This document shows positions 34,093 through 42,956 of a DNA stretch of 64,000 nt, piece by piece. The stretch spans positions 186,001 through 250,000 of the forward strand of contig DASRRH010000018.1 in NCBI GenBank assembly GCA_035695825.1, read 5' to 3'. The notes under the pieces were generated by a model that did not search any database, had not been told where the DNA came from, and saw nothing but the letters and a program-made list of their open reading frames with translations. Source of the stretch: JAKEFM01 sp035695825 (GTDB taxonomy: Bacteria; Planctomycetota; UBA1135; JAKEFM01). The first letter of the stretch is position 1; each line of letters opens with the position of its first letter. Position numbers and translations under genes: made by a program.

Positions 34093-35916
34093 TTGATCCC
34101 CCCCCCTATCCTTTCGATCTTCCTTGCCGGCGTCGGCGGCGGCCCGACCCCGCTCGCGTCCTGCGTGCCCGACGCGGATATGCCCTCGCTGTCGGGCACC
34201 CTCCTGCATCCATTCGAACCGGTCCTCCCCGGCGGCGCGCCCGAGATGGCGGGGAACCCCGGGGCGGCCCCCCCGGTCCTCGTGAACACCGGCTCCCCGG
34301 GACCTGGAGCCGCGCAGAACGAGCCGTTCCTCGCCGTCGACCCGGTGGACTGCTTCCGGCTCGTAGCGTCCTTCAACGACTACTCGACGGGGGACGTCCG
34401 CGCCGGCTTCGCCCACTCCTCAGACGGGGGGGCGGACTGGCTCTCGGGGCTCCTGATCGAGCCGACTCACATGGCGGCCGGGAACACGAGCGTCGGCGCC
34501 GACCGATACGGAAACTTCTTCCTCGGTATGGTCTCGTTCAATCGCGACCCCGCGACGGGCCAGGTCTGGGCCGGCATCGGGTCGGGCGTCTACGTCGGCG
34601 CCTCCTCCGACGGCGGGGCGACATGGGCCGGACCTTTCCTCGTCGGGCCCGACACGCCGACCTCCCTCGAGGACAAGCCCCTCCTCACCGTTGACACGAC
34701 GGGGGGCCCCTACGACGGCAGCGTCCACGTGGTCTGGACCCGGTTCCTCGACACGAACGGGGTGCCGACGACCTACGAACAGACCCAGATCCTCTACGTC
34801 GGCATCCCGGTCGGAGCGCCCGGCGTGGTCGGACCCCTCTCGGTCTCCGATCCCTCCGCGCCGAGCGGCCAAGGCGCCTGTCCGGTCGTGGGGCCGGGCA
34901 GCGTCCTCTACTGCGCCTGGAAGGCGGGCGCGCTCTTCTACTTCGACAAGTCGCTCGACGGCGGGCTCACATGGGGGGTCGACCTTCCGATCCTCCCGAT
35001 CGTCCCGCTCCCCTTGACTCTCTCCCCGGCCGTCCGGGTCAACTCCTTCCCGACGCTCCTCGTCGACGCGAGCGGGGGACCCTTCAACGGCCGGCTCTAC
35101 GTCGTCTGGGCCGACTACGGCAACGGCGACGCCGACGTCTACTGCCGCCGCTCGACGAGCGGGGGCCTCACCTGGGCGCCCGCCGTCCGGGTGAACGACG
35201 ACCCGATCGCGAACGGGAAGGATCAGTTCCTCCCCTGGGCGAGCGTCGGGCGCGACGGGACGCTCCACGTGGTTTTCCTCGACCGGCGCGACGACCCGGC
35301 GAACACGGACTTCCGGCCCTACTACGCCTCCTCGACGGACGGCGGGGTCAGCTTCGGGGCGAACGTCGCGCTCTCGGCCTCCCCCTCGAGCCCGTTCCCG
35401 AACTTCGGGGGGACCTTCCTAGGGGACTACAGCGGGATCGCCTCGACGGGCCAGGACGCCCTGCCGGCCTGGGTCGACACGACCCCGGGCAATCAGGAGA
35501 TCTACGCGACCGGCGTCCACGCGGGGGTCGGGGCCCTCTTCCCGAACGCCGGCACGCTCTCCGCCGCGCCCGGCGGATCCTTCAACCTGTGCCTCGCCGC
35601 CGGTCCGTCGAACGCGGGGCGGCTCTACACGCTTATCGGCACGGCGTCGGGGACCTCCCCCGGGATCCTGTTCAACGGGATCCCGATCCCGATCAACCCC
35701 GACCCGATCACCTTCGTCAGCATCTCGAACCCGAACAACGGACTCTTCGTGAACTTCCACCACCCCTTGAACGCCTTCGGCAACGGGTCCGCCTTCCTCG
35801 ACGTGGCTCCGGGCCTCGCGACCCCGATCGTCGGCATGCCCCTCTCCCTCCTCTACGTCCTCCTCAACCCGATCGACCTCGTCTCCGAGGTCCTCACGAT
35901 CGACGTCGCGCCGTGA
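34093..35916 (+). CDS. Secreted sialidase-like (BNR) propeller protein
   Basis: A 607-residue exported protein. It starts at a TTG (34093) with GGGAG five bases upstream, followed by a short signal-like segment (ILSIFLAGVGGGPTPLAS). The body has Asp-box/BNR-type repeats: SSDGGADWLSG, SSDGGATWAGP, SLDGGLTWGVD, STSGGLTWAPA, STDGGVSFGAN. The C-terminal about 110 residues (from about 495) form the beta domain seen at the end of many planctomycete secreted proteins (GALFPNAGTLSAAPGGSFNLCLAAG). The canonical sialidase arginine triad is not obvious. A C9 run right after the start (34098-34106) is in frame. Its TGA overlaps the next GTG. Confidence 0.75.
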   Translation: MIPPPILSIFLAGVGGGPTPLASCVPDADMPSLSGTLLHPFEPVLPGGAPEMAGNPGAAPPVLVNTGSPGPGAAQNEPFLAVDPVDCFRLVASFNDYSTGDVRAGFAHSSDGGADWLSGLLIEPTHMAAGNTSVGADRYGNFFLGMVSFNRDPATGQVWAGIGSGVYVGASSDGGATWAGPFLVGPDTPTSLEDKPLLTVDTTGGPYDGSVHVVWTRFLDTNGVPTTYEQTQILYVGIPVGAPGVVGPLSVSDPSAPSGQGACPVVGPGSVLYCAWKAGALFYFDKSLDGGLTWGVDLPILPIVPLPLTLSPAVRVNSFPTLLVDASGGPFNGRLYVVWADYGNGDADVYCRRSTSGGLTWAPAVRVNDDPIANGKDQFLPWASVGRDGTLHVVFLDRRDDPANTDFRPYYASSTDGGVSFGANVALSASPSSPFPNFGGTFLGDYSGIASTGQDALPAWVDTTPGNQEIYATGVHAGVGALFPNAGTLSAAPGGSFNLCLAAGPSNAGRLYTLIGTASGTSPGILFNGIPIPINPDPITFVSISNPNNGLFVNFHHPLNAFGNGSAFLDVAPGLATPIVGMPLSLLYVLLNPIDLVSEVLTIDVAP

Positions 35917-36515
35917 GGGTCCTCGGCACGCCCCTCCTCGTCGTCTCCCTCGCCTCTCTCCCGGCGTGCGGCAAGCCCCCGGAGAGGGGCGGGCGGGCCC
36001 GGGAGACCTCCGGGCTCACCGCGGCCGGCCGGGTGTCGACCGCACAGGGGCTCTCCTTCGTCCCCGCGGGCTCCTGGAAGGCGAAGGCGCCCTCCTCGGG
36101 GATGCGCTTGGCGGAGTACGCGATCCCTCGCGCGCAGGGGGATGCCGCCGACGGCGAGCTCGTCCTCTACTACTTCGGTCAGGGGCAGGGGGGGAGCGTC
36201 GAGGCCAATCTCGATCGCTGGTATGGGCAGTTCCACCAGCCCGACGGCTCCTCCTCCAAGGACAAGGCCAGGGTCGAGAAGCGGGAAGTCTCGGGTCTGA
36301 AGGCCACTCTGGTCGAAGTCGCGGGGCGCTACGTCTCGCAGGGGATGGCGACCGGCATGCGCGACTACGACGAGCCCGGTTGGCGAATGGTCGCGGCGAT
36401 CGTCGAGACGGGGAAGGGGCCGTTCTTCTTCAAGGCGGTCGGCCCCGAGAAGACGATCCTCGAGGCCCGAGCGGCGCTCGAGGCGATGGTCGATTCGGTA
36501 CGGCTCGAGGGGTAG
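35913..36515 (+). CDS. Hypothetical lipoprotein
   Basis: A 200-residue lipoprotein with signal LLVVSLASLPAC (Cys19) and a single mixed alpha/beta domain: LSFVPAGSWKAKAPSSGMRLAEYAIPRAQGDAADGELVLYYFGQGQGGSVEANLDRWYGQF. The phrase resembles uncharacterised planctomycete and proteobacterial proteins in which a peptide follows PxGW(K); I cannot name a function. The GTG start overlaps the stop of the sialidase-like gene (GTGA). It converges on the sulfatase-like gene across 20 bp. Confidence 0.7.
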   Translation: MRVLGTPLLVVSLASLPACGKPPERGGRARETSGLTAAGRVSTAQGLSFVPAGSWKAKAPSSGMRLAEYAIPRAQGDAADGELVLYYFGQGQGGSVEANLDRWYGQFHQPDGSSSKDKARVEKREVSGLKATLVEVAGRYVSQGMATGMRDYDEPGWRMVAAIVETGKGPFFFKAVGPEKTILEARAALEAMVDSVRLEG

Positions 36516-36535
36516 CCCCCCTTCCGTCCTCCGGA

Positions 36536-38479
36536 TCAGCGGTCCCCTCGCGCGGGCGCCGGAGCCTCCCCGGCGAGCTTCTCGAGGAGCGCGCGAGTCT
36601 GCGCCGGATCGGGGCTCAACCGGACCGCCTCCTCGAGGGCCTCGACCGCTTCGGCGCGGCGGGCGGGCTCCGCGCCGAGGAGCTTCGCGAGGGCCTCCCA
36701 GGCGCCGAACGAGCTCGGCCACTCCCGGAGGACCCCCCGGAGAAGGGGCTCGGCCTCGGCGCCGCGGGAGAGATAGACGAGGAGCTGGGCGAGCCGCAGC
36801 CTGGCCTCGGTGAACGTCGGGTGGAGGCGGACCGTCTCGCGCAGGATCTCCTCGGCTCGGGCGGTCTCGCCCCGGGACGCGGCGAGGCGCGCGTCGAGGA
36901 GGTGGGCGACCGCGAGGTCCGGCCGGAGCCGGAGCGTCCTCTCGACCCACGCCCCGGCGACGTCGAGCCGTCCCTTGGCGGCGAAGCTCAACGCGACGTG
37001 GAGGCTCGCGAACGCCCGCTCGCGCCCCCCCGGCAAGGCCCGCTCGAGCTCTCCGAGGACCTCCGCGTCCGGCCGCCCCCGCTCGAGCGAGGAAACGGCG
37101 TTCGAAGCCCTCGCGAGGATGGGGTAGTAATCCTTCGGGTCGAGTCCGGGGAGGGAGCCCTTGGGAAGGGAGGCGGAAATGTAGCCGAGGGCGACCAGCG
37201 CGGGCTCCGCCCTCGGGTCTTCGGGGGCCCTCCTCGCCCTCTCCCCGATCCGCCGCTCGAGGTCGGCCAGACGACGGTCGAGCTCCCGCGCGATCTCGGG
37301 ATGGCTCTCGAAGAGGTTTCGCGCCTCGGCCGGGTCCTCCTCCGGACGGTAGAGCTCGGGCCGGGGAGCGCGCTCGAACTTCCACTCCTCCGTCCGGATG
37401 GCGCGGAGGGGGGCTCCGCCGAGGTGAAGGAGGATCTCCGACTCGAGGTAGGCGGGGAGTGCCGGATCGATCCGGCCGGCCCGGAGGGAAGGGGCGAGGC
37501 TCCTTCCCTGGAAGTCCGGAGGAAGGGGGAGCCCGACGAGGTCGAGGAGTGTCGGCGCGACGTCGACGAGCCGGGCGATCCCCCGCACCCGCACGACGGG
37601 GATGCTCGGGGGATGTCGAAAGAGGAGGGGAACCCGCGCGGTGGCCTCGTAGAGGAAGAGTCCGTGGGTCGGTTCCTCGTGCTCCCCCAGGGCCTCCCCG
37701 TGATCCGCGGTAACGCAGACGAGGGTTTCCTCGAGCCGCCCGGAACGGCGCAGCGGCTCGAGGAGGCGCGCGAGCTCCGCGTCGGCGAAGGCGATTTCCC
37801 CCTCGTACGCGCGGCCGCGGAACCGCCCGTCCCACGGCTCGGGCGGCGCGTAGGGATCGTGCGGGTCGAAGTAATGGACCCAGAGGAAGAAGCGGCGTCC
37901 CGCGGGGACGGCGCCGAGCCAGGAGATCGCCCGCGAGGTCGTCTCGTCGGCGGCGCGGGTGCCCCCGGAGGACGAATAGCGGGGAGAGTCGTAGACCTCG
38001 AAGCCCCTCGCGAGGCCGGTGGACGGATCGAGGACGGAGGAGCCGAGGAACGCCGCCGTCGCGAAGCCGGCCGCGGAGAGCCTGCCCGCGAGATTCGTGA
38101 CGTCCCCAGGCAGGATCTGGCCGTTGCCGTGAGCCCCGTGCGCCGGGGGTTCGAGGCCGGTGAGGATCGTCGCGTGAGAGGGGAGGGTCATGGGGACGGG
38201 GGAGTACGCCGACTCGAAGAGCGCCCCTTCCCGCGCGAGCGCATCCAGGTTCGGGGAGACGTCCGCGGCCCCCCCGTAGGCGCCGAGGCGGTCCGCCCGC
38301 GTCGTGTCGAACGTGACGAGGAGGAGGCTCCGCGGCCGATCCGAGCGCGCGCAGGCCGCGGCGAGGAGGGGAAGGCCCGCGAGGATCTTGAAGACGCTGG
38401 CGCGGCCGCAGCGATCCCCCTCGTTCCTCGATCCCGCCGGAGGGTTCGTCTGGCAGCGGTCCACCGGGGTCCACGTCAT
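36536..38479 (-). CDS. Sulfatase-superfamily protein with C-terminal TPRs, lacking the formylglycine motif
   Basis: A 647-residue protein of the alkaline-phosphatase/sulfatase superfamily (about 50-430) followed by TPR-like helices (about 480-640). Metal ligands are visible: Asp58 in LLLVTFDTTRAD, and CVTADHGEALGEH later. The nucleophile site reads SPVPMTLPSHATILTG, so Thr98 stands where canonical sulfatases have Cys/Ser-x-Pro-x-Arg for formylglycine conversion. The enzyme is therefore probably a phosphodiesterase/phosphatase-like member or an unmodified sulfatase homologue. The N-terminus has a hydrophobic stretch ending AAAC (Cys43), a poor lipobox; the true start may be internal. Confidence 0.8.
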   Translation of the reverse strand: MTWTPVDRCQTNPPAGSRNEGDRCGRASVFKILAGLPLLAAACARSDRPRSLLLVTFDTTRADRLGAYGGAADVSPNLDALAREGALFESAYSPVPMTLPSHATILTGLEPPAHGAHGNGQILPGDVTNLAGRLSAAGFATAAFLGSSVLDPSTGLARGFEVYDSPRYSSSGGTRAADETTSRAISWLGAVPAGRRFFLWVHYFDPHDPYAPPEPWDGRFRGRAYEGEIAFADAELARLLEPLRRSGRLEETLVCVTADHGEALGEHEEPTHGLFLYEATARVPLLFRHPPSIPVVRVRGIARLVDVAPTLLDLVGLPLPPDFQGRSLAPSLRAGRIDPALPAYLESEILLHLGGAPLRAIRTEEWKFERAPRPELYRPEEDPAEARNLFESHPEIARELDRRLADLERRIGERARRAPEDPRAEPALVALGYISASLPKGSLPGLDPKDYYPILARASNAVSSLERGRPDAEVLGELERALPGGRERAFASLHVALSFAAKGRLDVAGAWVERTLRLRPDLAVAHLLDARLAASRGETARAEEILRETVRLHPTFTEARLRLAQLLVYLSRGAEAEPLLRGVLREWPSSFGAWEALAKLLGAEPARRAEAVEALEEAVRLSPDPAQTRALLEKLAGEAPAPARGDR

Positions 38480-38536
38480 CGTAGCGGCGCGGACGCGCCG
38501 CGGCTCCCTCGTCCTCCCCGCGAGGAGCGGGATGGT

Positions 38537-39496
38537 TCAGAGGGGAAGACGCTCGCCCGCGCGAGCGATCCGGGCGCCCTCCCTCTCCACCGCCTTCGCC
38601 TCCGCGGCCGTCGGGTCGAGGGCGGGATTCGTGTGGTTGAGGTGGGTGAAGAAGAGGGGGAGAGGCCGCGGGAGGGAGCGGAGCCGGCGCAGCGTCTCGG
38701 GAATCGGCGGGTGGGGGATCTCCCCGGCGTCGTGGCGGCGGAGCTCCGCGGCCGGATCGAAGAAGGTGCCGTCGACGAGTGCGACGCCGGCGCCGCGGAG
38801 CAAGCCCTCGAGCCCCTCCGGGGCCGCATCCCACGAGTCGATGTCGGGGAGGTAGAGGAGCGTCCGTGTCGGTCCCGCGATCCGCCAGGCGACGCAGTCG
38901 CTGAACTCGCGGCGGTGCGGGACGGCGACGGGGGTCGCGCGCAGGCGCGGCGTCAGCTCGACCGTCGTCCCCGGCGGCGTCTCGTGCAGCTCGACATGTC
39001 CGCCTGAGACGAGGAGGCTCCAGGGGCCGTTCGCGCGCAGGAACGCGGCCATCGAGGGGGTGCACCAGACCGGCACGCGCTCGGCCCCGGCGACCTCGCG
39101 GCCGAGGTGGATCAGCCCGGTGTAGTGCCCGACGTGCGCGTGGGTGAGGAGGATCCCGTCGGGGAGGGCGGAGAGGGCGCGGCCGGCCGTGCGGTTCAGC
39201 TCCTCGACCTGTTCGGGGAAGTCGGGCGTCGCGTCGACGAGGAAGGCTCGGTTCGCCTCGCGGTCGAGGAGGCCGAGGCTGGCGACGAGGGCCCGGCGCG
39301 CCGGGTCGCGCCGCGCCGCTTCGCAGCAGGGCCTGCCGCAGCCGAGGTGGGGGAGCCCCCCGTCTTGCGCATTCCCGAGGACGACCGCCTCGACCGAGCA
39401 TGGGCCCGGCGGGGGAGGAGCGGGGACCGCGCAGGCGAGCGGGAGGAGAGGGAGGAGGAGCGCGGCCGCCTGCCGAGGGGACCGCCCCGCTTTCAC
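38537..39496 (-). CDS. PqqB-like metallo-beta-lactamase-fold lipoprotein
   Basis: A 319-residue protein with a signal-like N-terminus (AALLLPLLPLACAVP). The domain matches the PqqB-type branch of the metallo-beta-lactamase fold: VEAVVLGNAQDGGLPHLGCGRPCCEAAR, with a Cys cluster that could hold a structural zinc, and HAHVGHYTG (His119, His121, His124), where the usual HxHxDH Asp is Gly. Later motifs are YLPDIDSWD and FFTHLNHTNP. No other PQQ genes are in the window, so a role in PQQ synthesis is unlikely. The GTG start at 39496 overlaps the stop of the phosphate transporter gene (GTGA). Confidence 0.8.
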   Translation of the reverse strand: MKAGRSPRQAAALLLPLLPLACAVPAPPPPGPCSVEAVVLGNAQDGGLPHLGCGRPCCEAARRDPARRALVASLGLLDREANRAFLVDATPDFPEQVEELNRTAGRALSALPDGILLTHAHVGHYTGLIHLGREVAGAERVPVWCTPSMAAFLRANGPWSLLVSGGHVELHETPPGTTVELTPRLRATPVAVPHRREFSDCVAWRIAGPTRTLLYLPDIDSWDAAPEGLEGLLRGAGVALVDGTFFDPAAELRRHDAGEIPHPPIPETLRRLRSLPRPLPLFFTHLNHTNPALDPTAAEAKAVEREGARIARAGERLPL

Positions 39497-40482
39497 AAGA
39501 GCGCGCGCAGGACCTTCGTGACGACGAAGCCGACCGCGGCGCAGACGGGGAAGGTCAGGATCCACGCCCCGACGATGTGGGCGCCCACCCCCCAGCGCAC
39601 CGCGGAGAAGCGCCGGGTCGCCCCGACCCCCATGATCGCCGTGTTGATCGTGTGGGTCGTGCTGAGGGGGATGCCGAACCGGGTCGCGATCGTGATCGTC
39701 GCTCCGGCCGCGACCTCCGCGGCGAACCCCTGGACGGGCTCGAGCTTCGTCAGCCGGATGCCCATCGTCCGAATGATCCGCCACCCGCCGAAGGCGGTGC
39801 CGACCCCCATCACCACCGCGCAGAGGAGGACGACCCAGGCCGGGATCGTCTTCTCCGGATTGAGCCCGCCGAGGAAGAGGGCGAGGCTGAACACGCCGAT
39901 GAACTTCTGGCCGTCGCCAGTCCCGTGGCCGAAGGCCATGAAGGCCGCGGAGAGGATCTGGAGCCGGCCGAACAGCTTCTGGACGAGCGCCCGGCGGGCC
40001 TTCTGGAAGATCCAGTAGATCGACCCCATGATGAGGAAGCCGCCGGAGAACCCGAAGAAGGTCGAGCAGAGGAGGCCGATCCCGACCTTCGACCACCCCT
40101 TCGCGAGGAGAACGCTCGGTCCGGCGGCGGCTAGGCCCGCGCCCGCCATCGCCGCCACGAGGGCGTGGGACTCGCTCGTCGGCAGGCCGAACCGCCAGGC
40201 GAGGGTGCTCCAGAAGACGATCGCCGTCATCGAAGCCGCGATCACCGAGAGGTCGGCGGCCTCGGGGCGGATGATGTCCTTCGCGAGGGTGAGCGCGACC
40301 TGCTGGCCGAACATCGCGCCGACGACGTTGAGCACCGTCGCGAGGACGAGGGCGATGCGGGGGGAGAGCACGCGAGTCGAGACGACCGTCGCGATCGCGT
40401 TCGGCGCGTCCGTCCAGCCGTTGACGAACTCGGCGGCGAGGACGAGGAGGAGGGTCGCGTAGAGCCCGAGGGTGGCGTCCAA
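39493..40482 (-). CDS. Inorganic phosphate transporter (PitA/PHO4 family)
   Basis: A 329-residue membrane transporter with about ten spans in two inverted PHO4 halves. The first signature is NGWTDAPNAIATVVSTRVLSPR (21-42), the second FGHGTGDGQKFIGVFSLALFLGG. The enteric norms GANDxANA and HGxNDAQK are altered at both sites. It imports phosphate coupled to H+ or Na+. The start is a TTG at 40482 without a clear Shine-Dalgarno, 27 bp after the DUF47 gene, with which it forms the usual regulator/transporter pair. Its stop overlaps the start of the PqqB-like gene. Confidence 0.93.
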   Translation of the reverse strand: MDATLGLYATLLLVLAAEFVNGWTDAPNAIATVVSTRVLSPRIALVLATVLNVVGAMFGQQVALTLAKDIIRPEAADLSVIAASMTAIVFWSTLAWRFGLPTSESHALVAAMAGAGLAAAGPSVLLAKGWSKVGIGLLCSTFFGFSGGFLIMGSIYWIFQKARRALVQKLFGRLQILSAAFMAFGHGTGDGQKFIGVFSLALFLGGLNPEKTIPAWVVLLCAVVMGVGTAFGGWRIIRTMGIRLTKLEPVQGFAAEVAAGATITIATRFGIPLSTTHTINTAIMGVGATRRFSAVRWGVGAHIVGAWILTFPVCAAVGFVVTKVLRALL

Positions 40483-40509
40483 GGTCGCGGGGGGAGGCGG
40501 GGCCGCGCC

Positions 40510-41124
40510 CTAGCCGTACTTCACGAAGATCCCCTCGAGGTCGTTCGCGACGTCCTCGCACTCGTCGGTGGCGCGCTCGAGGTTCTCGAGGATCTCCTTC
40601 CACTTGATCACGAGGATCGGGTCCTTCTGGTCCCGGAAGAGGCGGAGCATCGCCTCCCGCGCGACCGCGTCCCCGGCCGTCTCGAGGCGCTTGATCTCCA
40701 CGCAGTGGGGGAGCACCTCCTTGTTCCCCCCGAGGTGGGGCATCGCCTTCGCGATCTCCGCCGTCTGCTTCTCGAGGATCTCGGCGAGCTCGACCGCTCC
40801 CCAGAGCCCCTCGCCGACGCCGTAGTCCATGACGTGGTGCGCGGCGTTGTCGATCATGTCGAGGACGTCGTCGAGGTCGGTCGCGAGGGAGTGGATGTCC
40901 TCGCGGTCGAGCGGGGTGAGGAAGGTCTTCGCGAGCGCCTCGAGGACGCCGTGGGTGATCTTGTCTCCCCGGTGCTCGAGGTCCTTGATCGCCCGGACGC
41001 GCTCGGGGAGGCGGTCGAACTTGCGGAGGAGATCCTTCAGCGCCGCGGCCGCCTCGCAGGAGAGGGCCGCCATGTCGGTGAAGGGGGCGAGGAACTTCTC
41101 GTTCCGGGGGATCAGGGGGACCAA
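40510..41124 (-). CDS. DUF47 / PhoU-like phosphate transport regulator
   Basis: A 204-residue all-helical protein of the DUF47 (TIGR00153) family, PhoU-like cytosolic partners of Pit transporters. Diagnostic features are the metal-binding ExxxD repeats: LEHRGDKITHGVLEALAKTFLTPLDREDIHSLATDLDDVLDMID, and ETAGDAVAREAMLRLFRD. Length fits the family (about 205-220). The TTG start at 41124 is supported by GGAGGA six bases upstream. It precedes the pit gene in an operon. Confidence 0.93.
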   Translation of the reverse strand: MVPLIPRNEKFLAPFTDMAALSCEAAAALKDLLRKFDRLPERVRAIKDLEHRGDKITHGVLEALAKTFLTPLDREDIHSLATDLDDVLDMIDNAAHHVMDYGVGEGLWGAVELAEILEKQTAEIAKAMPHLGGNKEVLPHCVEIKRLETAGDAVAREAMLRLFRDQKDPILVIKWKEILENLERATDECEDVANDLEGIFVKYG

Positions 41125-41274
41125 GGGGTCTCCTCCTTCCGCGTCGCGGGCCGGCCGGGCCGGCGAGAGGGCGCAGGACCGTAGGGGGCGCCGGGGGGGC
41201 CCGTCAACGACCCGTCGCCCCTCCCGAATCGGGAACGCCCCGGTCCCCGGCCCGGCGCCCCCGGAGCCGCGCGC

Positions 41275-41304
41275 TTGCCGGAGGCGCGCGAGTCCCCCTA
41301 CAAG
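41275..41304 (+). promoter_or_regulatory. Candidate promoter of the molybdoenzyme operon
   Basis: TTGCCG (41275-41280) and TACAAG (41299-41304) are separated by 18 bp and lie 20 bp before the GTG at 41325. GGGGAG at 41309-41314 is a good ribosome-binding site. Each box matches consensus at four of six positions. Confidence 0.4.
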
Positions 41305-41324
41305 GGGCGGGGAGACCCGCGCGC

Positions 41325-42956
41325 GTGACCCGCTACGCCTTCGCGATCGACCTCGACCGGTGCATCGGCTGCCACGCCTGCACCGTCGCCTGCAAGGCCG
41401 AGCACGAGATCCCCCTCGGCGTGTGGCGCTGCTGGGTGAAGGAGGTCGACCGGGGCGTCTTCCCCGACACGGAGCGGATCTTCCTCCCGGTCCTCTGCAA
41501 CCAGTGCGAGGACGCCCCGTGCATGGAGATCTGCCCGACGAACGCGCTCTTCCGGCGCGCGGACGGCATCGTCGACCTCGACGGGGACGCCTGCATCGGA
41601 TGCCGCTCCTGCATGGCGGCCTGTCCGTACCACCAGCTCTTCATCGACCCGAACACGGGGACGGCGGAAAAGTGCAACTTCTGCGCGAACCGGCTCGAGA
41701 ACGGGCTCGCCCCCGCCTGCGTGGTCGTCTGCCCGACCGAGTGCCGCGTCTTCGGCGACCTCGACGACGAGGAGGATCCGCTGACGCGGCTCCTCCGCGA
41801 GAACCGGGTCGACGTCCGGCGGCCCGAGGCGGGGACGGGGCCGAAGATCTTCTACCTGGGGGCCGGGAGAGGGGACCTCGATCCCCTCGCGGCGGCGAGG
41901 GCGCCGATGCACCGCTGCGCGGACGCGGGGCCGGAGGTCCCGCGGGGACCGGTCGAGGCCCCACGGGACCCCGCGTCGAAGAGGCCCACGGTGGAGGAGG
42001 CCTACGCCGGGGCGACGCCGGAGGCCCGCGCGTTCCTCGAGGCGGTCCGCCGCCATCCGGCGGGGGACGTCGCCCCCGGCCGGCCGACCGTCTCCCTCGA
42101 CGTCTTCCACCGGCGCCCCTGGGGGCTCGACATTGCGGGATACCTCGTCACGAAGGGGATCGCCGCCGGAGCGTTCGGCGTGGGGTGCGCGACCTCCCTC
42201 GCGGGCGTCCTCGAAGGGGACCTCCCCCGCGCGGTCGCGCCCGGGATCGGGCTCGCGTTCCTGCTCGTGACCTCCGCCCTCCTCGTCCTCGACCTCGAGC
42301 GGCCGGAACGCTTCCTGTTCCTCCTCCAGCGACCCAATCCGCGGTCGTGGCTCGTGCGCGGGGCGTGGTGTCTCAGCGCCTTCGGCGCCCTCTGCCTCCT
42401 CGCCCTCGCGCGGCGGTTCCTCCCTCTCTTCGACAGGATCCCCGACCGCCCGCTCCTCGTCGCAGGTCTCCTCGCCGCGGCCGCCGCGCAGGTCTATTCC
42501 TTCTTCCTCTTCCGCCAGGCCGCGCGGGCCCGGGAGCTTTGGGGTGGGTGGCTCCGGGCTCCGGGGCTCCTCATCGAGGGGGCGGTCCTCGGCCTCGGCG
42601 CGCTCCTCCTCTCGAACCTGATGTCGGCCGGCCCGCCCGAACAGGCGACCCTCCTCGCCGGCTTCCTCGCCGTCTCCCTCGTCGGACACGGCGCCGTCCT
42701 CTTCCTCGACCTCGCCCTCCACCCGGAGCCCGGCTCGCGGGCGGCGCTCGCCGCCTCGAAGATCGTGCGCGGGGAGTTCGCTCTCCCCTTCTGGACCGGG
42801 GGAGTCGCCCTCGGCATCGTCGGGCCGCTCTTCCTCCTCGTGCTCGGCGGCGGCTCGATCCCCTCCCACGCGATCGGAGCGCTCGCCGCGATGGTCGGCG
42901 TCTTCTTCTGGAGCCGCGCGTGGGTCTACGCCGGCCAGTCGGTCCCGCTCGCTTGA
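41325..42956 (+). CDS. Fused four-cluster ferredoxin (PsrB-like) and NrfD-type membrane anchor (PsrC-like)
   Basis: A 543-residue fusion. Residues 1-150 are the four-cluster ferredoxin subunit of complex iron-sulfur molybdoenzymes: Cys13/16/19/23, 58/61/66/70, 90/93/96/100 and 117/120/132/136, each set fitting a [4Fe-4S] centre. After a linker (about 180-265) come eight or so membrane helices matching NrfD/PsrC/DmsC, starting GLDIAGYLVTKGIAAGAF and ending FWSRAWVYAGQSVPLA. The protein should pass electrons between membrane quinone and the catalytic subunit encoded next, whose TTG start overlaps this stop. No Tat or Sec signal precedes the ferredoxin part, so it faces the cytoplasm. Confidence 0.9.
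   Translation: MTRYAFAIDLDRCIGCHACTVACKAEHEIPLGVWRCWVKEVDRGVFPDTERIFLPVLCNQCEDAPCMEICPTNALFRRADGIVDLDGDACIGCRSCMAACPYHQLFIDPNTGTAEKCNFCANRLENGLAPACVVVCPTECRVFGDLDDEEDPLTRLLRENRVDVRRPEAGTGPKIFYLGAGRGDLDPLAAARAPMHRCADAGPEVPRGPVEAPRDPASKRPTVEEAYAGATPEARAFLEAVRRHPAGDVAPGRPTVSLDVFHRRPWGLDIAGYLVTKGIAAGAFGVGCATSLAGVLEGDLPRAVAPGIGLAFLLVTSALLVLDLERPERFLFLLQRPNPRSWLVRGAWCLSAFGALCLLALARRFLPLFDRIPDRPLLVAGLLAAAAAQVYSFFLFRQAARARELWGGWLRAPGLLIEGAVLGLGALLLSNLMSAGPPEQATLLAGFLAVSLVGHGAVLFLDLALHPEPGSRAALAASKIVRGEFALPFWTGGVALGIVGPLFLLVLGGGSIPSHAIGALAAMVGVFFWSRAWVYAGQSVPLA

Noticed and set aside
38537..39496. Calling the metallohydrolase pqqB
   Set aside because: No other PQQ genes are present, the metal motif differs, and the protein has an export signal.
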